From Parcubacteria group bacterium (lineage in GTDB: Bacteria; Patescibacteriota; Minisyncoccia; Phycocordibacterales; Zambryskibacteraceae), in assembly GCA_028286805.1 (NCBI GenBank), contig JAQBQW010000028.1:1-33791 (forward strand): DNA of 33,791 nt, read 5' to 3'. The notes beneath the pieces are model-generated. The model was not told the origin of the DNA. It worked only from the letters and a program-made list of their open reading frames with translations, and made no database searches. Shown here piece by piece: positions 1 through 8,570 of the stretch. The position numbers were made by a program, and so were the translations under genes. How positions within the stretch are numbered: the first letter of the stretch is position 1; each line of letters starts with the position of its first letter.

Positions 1-1586
1 GCCGCGTCTCGAGCTACCGCAAAGAGTTTGTGTGGTCCGTCTGGTACGCCAGTTAAAGCCCAGGTCGTGGTGGTTGAAGTAATATTGGTACCAACTTTTT
101 CAGTATTCAAAGCTCTTCCGTTAGACCAAAACTGAACACCGATTACACCTCCTCCAACATCCGAAGATGTTGCAGTAATATTTAATGAACTTCCTGTAAT
201 CGTCGCGCCATTGAGCGGTGAAGAAATTGATATCACCGGAGCTGTAATATCTTGAAGCACCATTGTGAACGTAATGGTGTAGTCACTTGTGTTCGCATTA
301 GACGTTCCATCTATACATCGAACGTAATAAGTGTGTGAACCAGCAGAAAGTCCGGTTAGATTTTGCGAATGAGATGTTCCTCCTGTCGTAGAAAATGTGT
401 TTGCAATTGAAGCGTACGAAGTGCTTGCAACGGTTCCATATTTACACGTCGCATTTTCGTCCGTGGTAACAGACAGTGTGGCATCCAATGGATTTGTGGT
501 AACCGTTCCTGTTGGAGAACCGTTTGAAAGGACAGGGGGCAGGATGTCCGTGGAAGTTGTGGTGCCATACACTGTGGAAGATTTTGCGGACTGATTCCCC
601 TGTTCGTCTGTGGCTGAAATCGCGTATCCATACACAGTGTTTCCTGTGAGCGTGGTATCTGAATATGAAAGAGTTCCCGCTGTCGAAGATCCCACTCCGG
701 TAGATGGCGTACAACTTACACCAGTACATCTAAAAATATTGTAGTAGCTTACCCACTCGTTATCAGTGGAAGACGCCCATGAAAGAGATGCTCGCGTTGG
801 AGTCGCCGGAACAACGGCAAAGGATGACGGAACAGATGGAGCAGTGACATCAACAACCGCAGAATAAAATGATGCGAAACTCGCACCCCATCCGGTTGCA
901 GTACTGAATGTCCATGTCGGCGAATATGATCCCGAAGTTGAAGATGCAACTTGATATGCAGCATTCAATGTTACTCCTCCGGTATTTGGCGGGGTCACCA
1001 AGGTATACCCGGATGGAAGAGCGTTTATCGTTCCCGCTTTTCTTACTGCACTAATCAAGAGAACTTGTTTTCCGGAGACCGGAGTAATGGTTCCCGGTGC
1101 AGGCGTTGTCGAGAAGCCGGAATTTTCAGCAACTGGTCCCATGATGGTTCCAGATATTTTTATACCACTCCATTCTTGAATTGCACCTCCTGGAACGGCT
1201 GCGCTGGAACCGGTGTGGTTTATAGTGGCAACAGTACCCGCTCCCGAACCAACAATTCCATACCAAATGTCGACGGCCGCTGTAGTACTTGAAACAACCG
1301 CTCTATTCCACACCACTCCTGTTTGAGAAATAGTTGAAACTCCAAATGCTGTGGTGTTAATTGCTTCTTCGAATGTAAGAACGTTTCCACTTACCGGTGT
1401 ACCAGAAAGAGTAATGGTGTACACGGGATCGTTTACAACCGCAAAACCGGTCGCCTGCTGAATGGGGGCTGTAGAAATTGCAGCGTCAGCATGTTGTATA
1501 AAAAAAAGAGAGGATGAAAAAAGGAAACAGATAACAATAAAAAAATTCCTGAATGAATTCTTAACGTCTAAGGAGCATATACTCAT
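1..1586 (-). CDS. Secreted modular surface protein, N-terminal part (C-terminus beyond window)
   Basis: The reading frame is open from an ATG at 1586 to the left edge with no stop, so about 528 residues are visible. The N-terminus has a hydrophobic stretch (FFIVICFLFSSSLFFI) followed by HADAA, which reads as a signal peptide. Next comes a beta-rich domain with VDIWYGIVGSG and the ending TGWGASFASFYSAV, resembling repeated beta-sandwich modules of environmental adhesin-like proteins. A fibronectin-like module follows (ASLSWASSTDNEWVSYYNIF), then a module with DENATCKYGT and YYVRC, then an Ig-like module (VISISSPLNGATITGSS). The last two types recur in the 1839-residue protein at 15899-21418. 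The gene lies 29 bases after the FAD oxidase stop and has its own candidate -10 site. I infer an extracellular or cell-surface role. No catalytic residues are recognisable and the exact function is unknown. Confidence 0.8.
   Translation of the reverse strand, partial: MSICSLDVKNSFRNFFIVICFLFSSSLFFIQHADAAISTAPIQQATGFAVVNDPVYTITLSGTPVSGNVLTFEEAINTTAFGVSTISQTGVVWNRAVVSSTTAAVDIWYGIVGSGAGTVATINHTGSSAAVPGGAIQEWSGIKISGTIMGPVAENSGFSTTPAPGTITPVSGKQVLLISAVRKAGTINALPSGYTLVTPPNTGGVTLNAAYQVASSTSGSYSPTWTFSTATGWGASFASFYSAVVDVTAPSVPSSFAVVPATPTRASLSWASSTDNEWVSYYNIFRCTGVSCTPSTGVGSSTAGTLSYSDTTLTGNTVYGYAISATDEQGNQSAKSSTVYGTTTSTDILPPVLSNGSPTGTVTTNPLDATLSVTTDENATCKYGTVASTSYASIANTFSTTGGTSHSQNLTGLSAGSHTYYVRCIDGTSNANTSDYTITFTMVLQDITAPVISISSPLNGATITGSSLNITATSSDVGGGVIGVQFWSNGRALNTEKVGTNITSTTTTWALTGVPDGPHKLFAVARDA
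255..485 (-). repeat. ENATCKYGT/YYVRC module, copy in the left-edge secreted protein
   Basis: Encodes a module of about 75 residues (DENATCKYGTVAS, TGGTSHSQNLTGL, YYVRC, SDYTITFT) that recurs three times in the protein at 15899-21418. At DNA level its middle part stays close to the other copies around the CCATATTTACACGT stretch. Confidence 0.75.
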
Positions 1587-1611
1587 AAAATTCTATGAGT
1601 ATATTGTACCA
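1581..1611 (-). promoter_or_regulatory. Candidate extended -10 promoter and inverted repeat at the start of the secreted protein gene
   Basis: On the minus strand TGG-TACAAT (1603-1611) is an extended -10 candidate, 16 bases before the ATG at 1586. Between it and the start lies a perfect 7-base inverted repeat, ACTCATA and TATGAGT with a 6-base spacer (1581-1600). Its downstream arm contains the start codon. It could be an operator or an mRNA hairpin that hides the start. No good -35 was seen. Confidence 0.4.
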
Positions 1612-1615
1612 AAAT

Positions 1616-3280
1616 TTATTGGCTAACTATATGTGAATTGAGGTATTCGCGAGTTCCTTTTCCGTCGATTGTAGGGACTTTTTTTCCTGGATTGAACATA
1701 TACGCAGGATCAAATATTTCTTTGGTTCTTTTAAATAAGTCGATTGCATCATTTGAATACATGAAATTCAAGTATGGAGTGCGTACAATACCGTCATTAT
1801 GCTCTGCAGTTATCGACCCTTTGTACTCAGCAACAAGTTTATATACCTCATTTTCAATAGTATTTATCAAGGTTTTAGTATCTTTATCCTGCATTTTCAT
1901 CAATGGGATAATATGGAAGTTTCCGTTGCCGGCATGACCTGCAATAGTGTAAACCAAGTTGTGGCGATCCAATATCTCTCTCATACGCGGCAGAAACTCC
2001 GGCATGTACTTTGGATCGACAATGACGTCATCTATGAAAGGAGCTGTTCGGCTCCCCTGCACGTGCTTTCTGAGCAAATTGAAGCTTTCCCTTCTAATGG
2101 TCCAATACTTGTCTGATTCCTCCTGGCTACGCGTTTCCCTCTCGATAAAGTTAAAGTGCGAAATTCTCTTTTTTAAATTTTGAATCTTATTTTCAATCTC
2201 CGCCATATCGTTGCCCGCATATTCCACCAACACAACAAGTTTAGGTAATCCCTTTTCGCGCATCATCATGAATGCTTCCGGAATAAAGGAGAAAATTAAT
2301 TTCATAAAATGTTTTGGTCTGAGCGACTTCAACATTTCCGGAAAAAATTTAAACGCAAGTTTCAATGTCGAATCATCGTATGTTTCTACGGAATCTGGAT
2401 TGGTGGGAAGAATTTCATTTACCAATTCTGCAAGTTTTGTCAGATCGGGCAAAAAGATAACGAAAAGTTTAGACATCTTTTCAACGGGAACGAGTCTCAG
2501 TTTCATTTCAGTTACCAAACCGAGAGTACCCTGTGAACCGACCAGAAGGCGGTTGAGGTCAAAGACCTCTTCCCCGGTTTGGGCAGGCTGCCAGAGGTTC
2601 CAGAGATAATATCCGGCTGAGTTCTTGGAGACCTTTGGACGGGCTTCTTCCACTACCCTTTTATTGGCCGATACGAGGTTGGCGATATCCTTGTATATCT
2701 TTCCTTCAAAATCTTTCTGTGCCATCTTCACCTCAAGCTCATTTCGAGAAAGGGGCTTCACGACATATTCTTTTCCGTCTGCAAAAATTACTTTTGATTC
2801 GAGAATGAAATTTTCCATCTTGCCGTATCTGAGCGTCTTCTCCCCTGCGCTGTTGTTGCCGAACATTCCACCTAATGCATTCAAGCTTTTGGATGCTGTA
2901 TAGCAGGGCAAGAGAAGATTCTTTTCCAAAGTCTTGGGTTCAAAGTCTCTATAAAATACGCCGGGAGACACCACTGTTCCGGATTCTTTAATTTCACCAA
3001 TCGTATTCATATGCTTCATGACGTCGACGATAATCGAGTCATTCAGAGAGCCGCCGGACATGCAGGAACCGGCTGCGCGGATAGTGATGGAGAGGGTCGG
3101 ATCGTTCTTCTTGTTTTCTTCCACCCACTTCACCAAATTCCGAATATCCTCCGAATCCTTCGGATATACCACCAGTTTTGGACGGACTTCAAAAAGGGAT
3201 GCATCTATTGAATACTTTTTCAATGTTGCCTCATCGTCTGCAACTTCACCCTTAAAAAATGTTTGGATGGCTTCCTTCAC
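1616..3280 (-). CDS. FAD-linked 2-hydroxyacid oxidase/dehydrogenase (GlcD/D-lactate dehydrogenase type)
   Basis: This 554-residue protein has the two domains of the PCMH-type flavin oxidase family. Residues about 34-175 form the FAD-binding part (IRAAGSCMSGG, then LGGMFGNNSAGEKTLRYG). Residues about 200-530 form the C-terminal substrate cap, with the metal/substrate motif HAGNGNFH at 449-456 and AEHNDG at 491-496. In this family such proteins oxidise D-lactate, glycolate or D-2-hydroxyglutarate and pass electrons to an acceptor other than NAD. There is no fused iron-sulfur domain and no visible membrane segment. The start is GTG at 3280: an in-frame stop lies just upstream, and the GTG comes 2 bases after the aldolase stop, so translation is probably coupled. 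D-lactate is a reasonable guess in a fermenter, but the sequence alone does not decide the substrate. Confidence 0.85.
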   Translation of the reverse strand: MKEAIQTFFKGEVADDEATLKKYSIDASLFEVRPKLVVYPKDSEDIRNLVKWVEENKKNDPTLSITIRAAGSCMSGGSLNDSIIVDVMKHMNTIGEIKESGTVVSPGVFYRDFEPKTLEKNLLLPCYTASKSLNALGGMFGNNSAGEKTLRYGKMENFILESKVIFADGKEYVVKPLSRNELEVKMAQKDFEGKIYKDIANLVSANKRVVEEARPKVSKNSAGYYLWNLWQPAQTGEEVFDLNRLLVGSQGTLGLVTEMKLRLVPVEKMSKLFVIFLPDLTKLAELVNEILPTNPDSVETYDDSTLKLAFKFFPEMLKSLRPKHFMKLIFSFIPEAFMMMREKGLPKLVVLVEYAGNDMAEIENKIQNLKKRISHFNFIERETRSQEESDKYWTIRRESFNLLRKHVQGSRTAPFIDDVIVDPKYMPEFLPRMREILDRHNLVYTIAGHAGNGNFHIIPLMKMQDKDTKTLINTIENEVYKLVAEYKGSITAEHNDGIVRTPYLNFMYSNDAIDLFKRTKEIFDPAYMFNPGKKVPTIDGKGTREYLNSHIVSQ

Positions 3281-3282
3281 GG

Positions 3283-4143
3283 TTAGTTCATCTTATTAAA
3301 GACTTTTAATTTCTGAATGACCAGCTTCTTCATTTCCGCCACCCCTTCGGCCATAAACTTATAGGGAGCGAGTTCGTCCGAACTCATGCCTCTTTCGATT
3401 CCCTTTTTATACGCCTGGCGGAGTTCTGTGTTGATATGGACAATTCGAACTCCCGCATCTATCGCCGCCGAGACTTCTTCGTCCGTATTGCCGGAGGCTC
3501 CATGGAGCACCAAAGGAACGCTGACCGCCTTAGCAATTTCCTTGATTCTCTCGATATTGAGCTTTGGCTCTCCTGATTTGATGAGACCGTGGATGTTGCC
3601 CACTGAAGGAGCAAAGAGGTCTACGCATGTTTCTTTCACAAAGGTGACCGCATCTTCAGCAGTGGTCTGAGTTTCTTCGGATACTCCTTCGGGTATTTCA
3701 TCTCTGAGCATTGAACCTGTTCCGATAAATCCAAGTTCTCCTTCAACCAGCATGCCGGGAGATTTTTCTCTCGCGTACTGAACGACTTCTTTTGTCATCA
3801 TCACATTTTCAAAGAAAGGTTTTTCAGCGCCGTCGATAATAACAGAATCAAAGGTATTGTCGACCGCTTCTTTCGAAGCTTCAACAGAATAGGTGTGGTC
3901 CGCATTCAAAAAGACGGGAAGGCCTTTATCTTTCTCCGCCTGAACCAATACGCGTATTTCAGCAACTCCCAAAAAGCTTCTTTCTTTTTCCGAGACCCCG
4001 ATAATGACCGGAACACCGAGTTCCGTTGCTGCTTCCACCACTGCTTTTAATCCCTCTGAATCTGAAATATTAAAATGGCCGATAGCGACGTTCTTTTCTC
4101 CCGCCCAGTCTATGTATTCTTTAAGTGTTTTCATACCTTTCAT
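3283..4143 (-). CDS. fba: Class II fructose-bisphosphate aldolase
   Basis: A zinc-dependent aldolase that interconverts fructose 1,6-bisphosphate with glyceraldehyde 3-phosphate and dihydroxyacetone phosphate. Over 286 residues it shows the class II landmarks: FLNADHTYS (Asp82/His83, proton donor and metal ligand), VEGELGFIGTG (132-142), GNIHG (182-186, metal His), LVLHGASG (211-218, phosphate loop) and VHINTELR (235-242). Related tagatose-bisphosphate aldolases share these motifs, so the substrate is slightly uncertain. A longer frame opens at 4242 but would add 33 untypical residues and overlap the divergent kinase gene. I therefore start at the ATG at 4143; an ATG at 4134 (MKTLKEYI) is equally possible. 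It is first in a two-gene unit with the flavin oxidase. No other glycolytic genes are adjacent except the divergent kinase. Confidence 0.9.
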   Translation of the reverse strand: MKGMKTLKEYIDWAGEKNVAIGHFNISDSEGLKAVVEAATELGVPVIIGVSEKERSFLGVAEIRVLVQAEKDKGLPVFLNADHTYSVEASKEAVDNTFDSVIIDGAEKPFFENVMMTKEVVQYAREKSPGMLVEGELGFIGTGSMLRDEIPEGVSEETQTTAEDAVTFVKETCVDLFAPSVGNIHGLIKSGEPKLNIERIKEIAKAVSVPLVLHGASGNTDEEVSAAIDAGVRIVHINTELRQAYKKGIERGMSSDELAPYKFMAEGVAEMKKLVIQKLKVFNKMN

Positions 4144-4180
4144 TCTAACACGCGGGAAAGAGTCGTGATAGAATATCCAT
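4144..4180. promoter_or_regulatory. Compact divergent promoter between aldolase and sugar kinase
   Basis: Only 37 bases separate the two divergent start codons. On the plus strand TGA-TAGAAT (4166-4174) is an extended -10 ending 6 bases before the kinase ATG, which predicts a leaderless mRNA. The same bases read on the minus strand give TATTCT (4170-4175), placing a start site about 20 bases ahead of the aldolase ATG. A shared, nearly symmetric -10 element would drive both genes. No convincing -35 was seen on either strand. Confidence 0.45.
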
Positions 4181-5173
4181 ATGAATGAATTTGTGGCAAT
4201 TGGAGATACCGTCGTCGATGCTTTTATCAGACTCGGAGACAAAAGCCGCGCCCAAGTAACTGGGACCCCGGACAGCGCGGACTACCGGCTCTCCATTCCT
4301 TTTGCAGACAAGATACCCTACGAAGATGTGACCATCATTAATGGCGTCGGCAATGCCGCAAACGCAGCCGTATCCGCCTCCAGGCTCGGTCTCAAGACAG
4401 CCCTCATTACAAACCTCGGCAATGATCAATACGGTAAAGACTGCATTGAACATTTCAAAAAGAATGGGCTCGACACGCGTTTCGTCCAGATTCACGTTAA
4501 TAAAAAGACCTGCTATCATTTTGCTCTCTGGTATGGCGCCGAACGCACCATCCTCATCAAACACGAAGAATATCCATATACTCTTCCAGATGTCGGCTCT
4601 CCGAAATGGATATATTTCAGTTCTGTTAATCAGAAAGCCTTTCCGTATCACGAACATGTGGCTGAATTTATGGATAAACATCCTGAAATCAAGCTTACTT
4701 TCCAGCCGGGCAAAGGAGAGATTGCGATCGGCAAAGAAAAGCTTGCTCATTTGTATAGACGCGCGGACATAGTCTTCTGCAATGTTGAAGAAGCTGGGAA
4801 AATCCTCGGTATCGAGACGCTGGGTGTTCAGGAACTTTTGAAGCGCATGCATGCTCTCGGACCAAAAATGATGGTCATCACAGACGGACCCAAGGGAGCA
4901 TACGCATTCGACGGAACAGATATGTGGTTTGTACCACCCTATCCCGATTCCAAACCTCCCTTTGAACGTACTGGCGCGGGAGACGCATTTGCTTCAACAA
5001 CAGTGGCAGCTCTCGCTCTTGGCCACGATCTCCCTACCGCCCTTTCAATGGGAGCGACCAACTCAATGTCTGTTGTTCAATATGTTGGAGCCCAAGAAGG
5101 CCTCCTTTCTATGGACCAAATCAAAAAGCACCTCGCAGAGGCGCCTTCTGATTTCAAACCTCGTAAACTTTAG
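4181..5173 (+). CDS. PfkB-family carbohydrate (ribokinase-like) kinase
   Basis: A 330-residue sugar or nucleoside kinase of the ribokinase/PfkB fold that transfers phosphate from ATP. Visible motifs are the substrate-side glycine/asparagine cluster INGVGNAANAA (53-63), NVEEAG (201-206, the NxxE magnesium motif), VITDGPKGA (232-240) and the family signature RTGAGDAF (263-270), with Asp268 as the catalytic base. Family members act on ribose, fructose, fructose 6-phosphate, adenosine and others, and residue inspection cannot decide between them. Its divergent position next to aldolase makes a role in feeding sugar phosphates into glycolysis plausible, including 6-phosphofructokinase-like activity. 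That is inference. Its stop overlaps the convergent secreted-protein stop by 4 bases, so no separate terminator fits between them. Confidence 0.85.
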   Translation: MNEFVAIGDTVVDAFIRLGDKSRAQVTGTPDSADYRLSIPFADKIPYEDVTIINGVGNAANAAVSASRLGLKTALITNLGNDQYGKDCIEHFKKNGLDTRFVQIHVNKKTCYHFALWYGAERTILIKHEEYPYTLPDVGSPKWIYFSSVNQKAFPYHEHVAEFMDKHPEIKLTFQPGKGEIAIGKEKLAHLYRRADIVFCNVEEAGKILGIETLGVQELLKRMHALGPKMMVITDGPKGAYAFDGTDMWFVPPYPDSKPPFERTGAGDAFASTTVAALALGHDLPTALSMGATNSMSVVQYVGAQEGLLSMDQIKKHLAEAPSDFKPRKL

Positions 5174-7506
5174 AAATTACCGAGCTGTTTTCTGATTGAA
5201 TCAATCAATGCTTGAATTGCAGTGAGCGTATTGGCTGAATTCGGAGCGACGGTGATCGTCACGCTTCCTGTCGAAGATCCTGCTGAGTTTGAACATGTCA
5301 CAGAATACGATGTGGTGGTCTGTGGCCATACAGCTGTAGTACCACTCGTATTCTGAAATGTTGGAAGAGCGCTCGAACATGTTCCTGCCACTGCACCAGT
5401 TGCAGACCAGGTGATGATTGACTGACCCCCAGGTGCAACAGTGAGCGGACTTGCGCTAATGGTCATCACAGGTTTTGTACCGGCTACTGTCGGAGCTACT
5501 GTAACCGTCACGCTGCCAGAGGAAGCGCCTCCTAATCCGTTACAATTTATAGTGTATGTTGTTGTCTGAGTTGGAGAAACCGGAACATTTCCGCTTGCTC
5601 CGTTGTAATTTGCATTGTAGAGACTTGGAATAGAACATGATGAAGCGTTTGTTGCATTCCACGATAGCCACGTAGTTCCACCTCCTGCTGGAAGAGACGC
5701 TGGGCTTGCAGTAAAGGTAACGGCGGGAGACGGATTAACAACAGCAGCCGCAGAAACATTTACGGTAGCGCTTGTTGGATTGCTAGATCCGGCAGTATTT
5801 GAACAGGTCATTGTATACGTGAATGCACCGGCAGCGGTAAATGCAGGAAGGCTTGTAACCGTACCTCCGGTTGTACCGTCAGAAGAAAGATTGGTTTTAC
5901 CCTGTCCTCCCCATCCAGGACCGTTACCGGTAGAAGAACAATATGTTGGTGAGTTTATGGCCTTCCATGTAAGGACGGGTCTATCGCCGACCTGTGCAGT
6001 CGTATTGTTAAGAGAAAGCGTAACAAGAGGAGAAACCGCTTGGGCTGTACACGAAGCCGATGCAGATGCGGAAGCGGAATTCGAGAAATTATACGTATCT
6101 ACTCCTCCAACCACAGGCATTACCTGGTAGGAATAACTTGCTCCGGGAGTAAGGTTTGTATCAGTCCATGAGGTATTTGTGGTTGAAGTGACTGGTCCTC
6201 CGTTTCTATATATTTTATATGTTGAGGCGCCGGAAACCGAGGTCCAAGACAGGTTCATGTTTCCTCCGCAGGCATAGTTAGTGCTGACGGTAAGGACTGG
6301 GTTTACAGGAGCTTGAGTGGCGGTAAGGATATTGACCGTCGAAGGCTGGCTTGTGCCGTACGCATTTTTACATGTAAGGGTAAACAATCCAGTGCCGTAT
6401 GTAGTCAGCGAACCCGAGGTGGTCGTGTCTCCATATTTATATGGCTGTTCTGAATTGAGGAGTAAACACGAGGTTGCATTTGTCGATGACCAGTTAAGAT
6501 TTGTTGGTTGACCGACATTTACAGTCGTTGGTGAAGCTGTAATTTTTGCTGTAGGAACTTGGTTTCCGGCTCCTGTACTATTTGAAGGATTATTTGAAAG
6601 AGACGTCCATGTTACAACCATCCCCTTTGTGTCGTCTTTGTAGGAAGAATTCCAGCACTGAACTCCAATGGAAGCGTAGCTTACGAGAGCACCGTATCCG
6701 TCTTTCTGTCCGGCAGTATTGAAGGTTCTGGTTCCGGAAGTAGGCAGGTTTCTATTATCCCAAGTCGTACCATCCGTGAAAGTCAGTTTGGTCTGGCCAT
6801 ATGTATTGCAGTATGAAGCATTTTTAGAATCCCAGCTGAATGTAACCGAACTTACATTTCCTAAATCCAACTGCGGCTGCATATAACCGGTGGATGAATT
6901 ACCGTTTACGCGGACATTCACAACCGGTGCCGATATAACTGATTGTGTATCAACAGGATTAATTGGAGTGATGGGAACTACCAGAACAGGCGGTTTAAGT
7001 TGGGTTGTACCATTACATCCATACAACTGATTCAATTTCATTCGAGTGCTGACTCCCACGAATCCGTTGCCAGACGTAAGTCCGTTTGGAGCCAAGATAT
7101 CACTCGCATATTTCTGTTGGAAGCTTCGAACTGCAGCTTCGGTAGAAACGCCGAATACTGCGCCTGCAGCTTTTTCATCAGTAGTTATTGTAAATCCTTC
7201 TCGCTCGAGTGCTTTCTGCAGATTCTCAATCATGCTTGATTGTGCGGAAGTTTGTCCGTCACCTATTTTCAAATTCTGGGTAAAGGTGTAGCAGAAACCA
7301 GTATTATTTGTAACCGTAGGAAATGTACCCGTTGGAACGTATGTGGGAGGTGTAGTTTGAGTTCCATTCTGAAGAGCTGAAATCTGCTGTAATAAAATAT
7401 TTACCTGTGCTTGGAGCTCATCGATAGTGGTAAGAGCTTTTGCTGAAGGAATGGAAACGAATAACAGGCCAAGGGAAAGCAACAAACCGGCAAATAATTT
7501 TTTCAT
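5170..7506 (-). CDS. Secreted Ig-like repeat protein with N-terminal peptidoglycan-binding-like domain
   Basis: 778 residues. A signal peptide (MKKLFAGLLLSLGLLFVSIP, predicted cleavage after SAKA) precedes a short predicted coiled helix (IDELQAQVNILLQQISAL, about 28-45). A region at about 71-164 follows (NLQKALEREGF, FGVSTEAAVRSFQQKY, VSTRMKLNQLYGC), matching the layout of peptidoglycan-binding helical domains with an insertion. After a proline-rich linker come about five beta-sandwich modules. Most are Ig-like with SWNATNASSC-type motifs and paired cysteines; one near 400-485 is fibronectin-like (LSWTSVSGASTYKIYRNG). The chain ends in a short amphipathic helix (AIQALIDSIRKQLGNF). No enzyme motif is seen. 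Likely an exported cell-wall-bound adhesin or structural protein. It lies downstream of the transketolase operon with a 71-base gap. Confidence 0.85.
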   Translation of the reverse strand: MKKLFAGLLLSLGLLFVSIPSAKALTTIDELQAQVNILLQQISALQNGTQTTPPTYVPTGTFPTVTNNTGFCYTFTQNLKIGDGQTSAQSSMIENLQKALEREGFTITTDEKAAGAVFGVSTEAAVRSFQQKYASDILAPNGLTSGNGFVGVSTRMKLNQLYGCNGTTQLKPPVLVVPITPINPVDTQSVISAPVVNVRVNGNSSTGYMQPQLDLGNVSSVTFSWDSKNASYCNTYGQTKLTFTDGTTWDNRNLPTSGTRTFNTAGQKDGYGALVSYASIGVQCWNSSYKDDTKGMVVTWTSLSNNPSNSTGAGNQVPTAKITASPTTVNVGQPTNLNWSSTNATSCLLLNSEQPYKYGDTTTSGSLTTYGTGLFTLTCKNAYGTSQPSTVNILTATQAPVNPVLTVSTNYACGGNMNLSWTSVSGASTYKIYRNGGPVTSTTNTSWTDTNLTPGASYSYQVMPVVGGVDTYNFSNSASASASASCTAQAVSPLVTLSLNNTTAQVGDRPVLTWKAINSPTYCSSTGNGPGWGGQGKTNLSSDGTTGGTVTSLPAFTAAGAFTYTMTCSNTAGSSNPTSATVNVSAAAVVNPSPAVTFTASPASLPAGGGTTWLSWNATNASSCSIPSLYNANYNGASGNVPVSPTQTTTYTINCNGLGGASSGSVTVTVAPTVAGTKPVMTISASPLTVAPGGQSIITWSATGAVAGTCSSALPTFQNTSGTTAVWPQTTTSYSVTCSNSAGSSTGSVTITVAPNSANTLTAIQALIDSIRKQLGNF

Positions 7507-7577
7507 GAAATAATGTTATGTATAACTACCCTTAATAGTAACAACCCCCCACGATTACACCACAAAAGCTATCCCCA

Positions 7578-8570
7578 CTATTTTGAGAGCTCTTTTACGG
7601 CCTTGACGATGTCTTTCTCCCCCAGTCCGTAAAATTCTATAATCTCTGCGGGAGTCCCAGACTGCCCAAATCGATCATTCACTCCAATAAAACGAATAGG
7701 AACGGGGAAGTTGGATGCGAGACATTCTGCTACGGCACTTCCCATTCCTCCGTGAATCTGATGCTCTTCAACTGTTACTATTTTTCCCGCTCTTTTAGCC
7801 AGAGTAATAACTGCTTCTGTATCTAAAGGTTTAATCGTTGAAAGATTCATTACTTCAACCAGAGTTCCCTCCTTCTCTAAAGTCTTTGCTGCAAGCAAAG
7901 CTTTATGAAGCAGCGCACCGGTTGCGATAATGCCTACTTGAGGAGTTTTGTTCACGCTCGGAGACCACATAATCTGCGCTTTTCCGATTTCAAACGGAGT
8001 GTCAGGGGTAGTCATAACGGGAGTTTTTTCTCTCGCGAGACGGAGGTAGACCGGAGTACTTGTTTTTGATATGGCAACGGTAGCCTTTTTTGCTTCTACC
8101 GCATCGCAGGGAGAAATAACCACCATGTTTGGCATGACGCGTGTAATTGCAATGTCTTCAATGGCCTGATGAGTTCCTCCGTCTGGTCCCACAGACACTC
8201 CAGCGTGGCTGCCGACAATTTTTACTGGGCGATCATTATAAGCAATGGTAGTTCGAATCTGTTCCCAGTTTCTTCCTGGAGAAAACATCGAGTATGAGGT
8301 GATGAAAGGAATCTTCCCCATGGCCGCCATACCGGATGCAACCGATGCCATGTTCTGTTCAGCCACACCCATTTCCACAAATCTGTTTGGAAACTTTTCC
8401 TTGAACTTATCCATCTGAGTGGATTCGGTTAAGTCTGCACACAAACCAACCACTTGGGGGTTTTCTTCGGCAGCCTGCACCAACCCTTCTCCGAAACCTT
8501 TTCGGATGGGAACTTGTTCGACATCTGCATCGAATAGTTTTTCGTTTAGTTTTAAAAGAGGGTTAATCAT
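7578..8570 (-). CDS. Transketolase, C-terminal subunit
   Basis: 330 residues covering the pyrimidine-binding and C-terminal domains of transketolase. GVAEQNM (68-74) carries the catalytic Glu71 that activates thiamine diphosphate, and DRPVKIVGSHAGVSVGPDGG with His134 is typical of the family. EEHQIHGGMGSAVAE marks the C-terminal domain. Together with the N-terminal subunit just upstream it would form a complete enzyme that moves two-carbon units between sugar phosphates. The frame opens at 8633, but the ATG at 8570 (MINPLLKLNE) is chosen: it overlaps the upstream stop by 8 bases, a normal coupling arrangement, and gives a family-like N-terminus. Homology to DXP synthase and pyruvate dehydrogenase E1-beta was considered, but the pairing and length favour transketolase. 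Confidence 0.9.
   Translation of the reverse strand: MINPLLKLNEKLFDADVEQVPIRKGFGEGLVQAAEENPQVVGLCADLTESTQMDKFKEKFPNRFVEMGVAEQNMASVASGMAAMGKIPFITSYSMFSPGRNWEQIRTTIAYNDRPVKIVGSHAGVSVGPDGGTHQAIEDIAITRVMPNMVVISPCDAVEAKKATVAISKTSTPVYLRLAREKTPVMTTPDTPFEIGKAQIMWSPSVNKTPQVGIIATGALLHKALLAAKTLEKEGTLVEVMNLSTIKPLDTEAVITLAKRAGKIVTVEEHQIHGGMGSAVAECLASNFPVPIRFIGVNDRFGQSGTPAEIIEFYGLGEKDIVKAVKELSK

Noticed and set aside
951-1292. 113-codon plus-strand frame near the left edge
   Set aside because: It is antisense to the open minus-strand secreted protein, which has a signal peptide and recognisable modules.
4145-4852. 235-codon minus-strand frame across the 5' half of the kinase gene
   Set aside because: It is antisense to a clear PfkB gene, its product has no recognisable features, and it conflicts with the aldolase start. 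Treated as a shadow frame.
8563-8570. Transketolase split as a sequencing frameshift
   Set aside because: Both halves have proper starts and stops, an 8-base coupling overlap and normal subunit lengths, and split transketolases are well known.
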